Assembly (NCBI GenBank): GCA_964591605.1
Contig: CAZQEN010000402.1
Span: 1-6,591 of the forward strand
DNA: 6,591 nt
Reading direction: 5' to 3'
DNA from: CAYLLT01 sp964591605
GTDB taxonomy: Bacteria; Planctomycetota; Phycisphaerae; UBA1845; PWPN01
Positions 6,400 through 6,591 of this stretch are shown in pieces; within the stretch, counting starts at the first letter, position 1; the number at the start of each line of letters is the position of its first letter. The translations under genes were made by a program, and so were the position numbers. The notes beneath the pieces are model-generated. The model did no database searches. It saw nothing but the letters and a program-made list of their open reading frames with translations, and had not been told where the DNA came from.

Positions 6400-6414
6400 A
6401 TGAGTCGCTCGTGA
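6400..6414 (+). other. Four-codon mini-ORF (MSRS-stop) overlapping the purF start
   Basis: ATG AGT CGC TCG TGA begins three bases after AGGGG (6393-6397) and ends in a GTGA overlap with the purF GTG at 6411. The purine-rich tract is too close to the ATG for ideal initiation and 13 bases from the GTG. This may be a chance ATG, or a short leader whose termination helps start purF. Confidence 0.3.
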
Positions 6415-6591
6415 GCACGCCTGCCCTCAAGCATCACTGCGGTCTCTTCGGCATCTACAACCATCCGGAAGCCGTGCGCCTGACGTACCTGGGCCTCTAC
6501 GCGCAGCAGCATCGCGGGCAGGAGTCGGCCGGCATCTGCAGCCGCTCGGGCAGAGGCCCCATGATCCGCCACAACGGCATGGGCCTCGTTT
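6411..6591 (+). CDS. purF: Amidophosphoribosyltransferase, N-terminal part (3'-truncated)
   Basis: The visible 60 residues are the beginning of the glutamine amidotransferase domain of PurF. PurF converts PRPP and glutamine to 5-phosphoribosylamine, the first committed step of purine synthesis, in the cytoplasm. H9-C10-GLFGIYNH carries the nucleophilic cysteine of class II (Ntn) amidotransferases. C10 is preceded by nine residues, which fits a propeptide that is cleaved off to free Cys. LYAQQHRGQESAGI (about 29-42) is the conserved glutamine-site segment, and HNGMGLV ends the window. The GTG at 6411 is the chosen start; an in-frame TTG at 6384 is the only earlier option, because a TGA stop lies at 6372-6374. 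Neither start has an ideally spaced ribosome-binding site. The gene runs off the window, so the phosphoribosyltransferase half is not seen. It has its own promoter candidate and diverges from rbsK. Confidence 0.93.
   Translation, partial: MSTPALKHHCGLFGIYNHPEAVRLTYLGLYAQQHRGQESAGICSRSGRGPMIRHNGMGLV

Larger units (their letters stand above)
6017..6410. other. rbsK-purF divergent intergenic region
   Basis: This 394-base stretch between divergent genes has no supported protein or RNA gene. It holds the rbsK ribosome-binding site (6021-6027), a 10-base palindrome GCGAGCTCGC (6109-6118), the hairpin at 6250-6270, and a second imperfect hairpin at 6273-6295 (CAATCGC against GCGGATTG, with one bulged base). 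It also holds the purF promoter candidate at 6336-6364. A 41-codon minus frame at 6026-6151 lacks an ATG, GTG or TTG near its beginning and is not called. No convincing rbsK promoter was found. Confidence 0.6.

Noticed and set aside
5388..6572. Minus-strand open frame of 394 codons overlapping rbsK and the purF start
   Set aside because: Its product is Arg-rich low-complexity, it runs across two real genes and an intergenic region, and it has no domain.

Overview
The window comes from a GC-rich bacterium, roughly two-thirds G+C by eye. The gene set and styles point to the Planctomycetota or a near PVC-type relative, though this is inferred without a database search. Supporting signs are a secretin-like protein with a long Gly-rich insert, a 346-residue sugar isomerase of a type I associate with planctomycetes, and loosely packed genes with hairpin-rich spacers. 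I see six protein genes (two cut by the window edges), no rRNA or tRNA, no CRISPR array and no transposase.

Layout. Positions 2-1768 (+) hold the C-terminal part of a secretin-like outer-membrane channel protein, closed by a clear rho-independent terminator at 1812-1838. Positions 1961-2320 (+) encode a small Rieske [2Fe-2S] ferredoxin. A long imperfect inverted repeat (2319-2420), built of TCGAAAG-like heptads, fills the gap to a YkgJ-type cysteine-cluster protein at 2430-3674 (+). A 262-base spacer then carries a promoter-like sequence embedded in a dyad and a run of GC-rich hairpins. It leads to a sugar phosphate isomerase/epimerase-like TIM-barrel protein at 3937-4977 (+). Convergent to this is ribokinase rbsK at 5102-6016 (-). 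A 394-base spacer separates rbsK from the start of purF (6411 to the window end, +). It carries a palindrome related to the one in the isomerase leader and a TTGACT-N17-TAGGGT promoter candidate. purF starts at a GTG that overlaps the stop of a four-codon ATG mini-ORF.

How the genes fit together. The right half has a loose metabolic theme: ribokinase makes ribose-5-phosphate, the precursor of PRPP, and PurF uses PRPP in the first committed step of purine synthesis. The isomerase acts on an unidentified sugar. The middle holds two small metal-centre proteins (Rieske and YkgJ-type) of unknown partners. The secretin is unrelated to its downstream neighbours and is separated from them by a terminator.

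I do not see a convincing new defence, mobile or biosynthetic system. The second-look items are non-coding: the heptad inverted repeat abutting a start codon without a ribosome-binding site, the two related dispersed palindromes, the structured isomerase leader, and the overlapping mini-ORF at purF.
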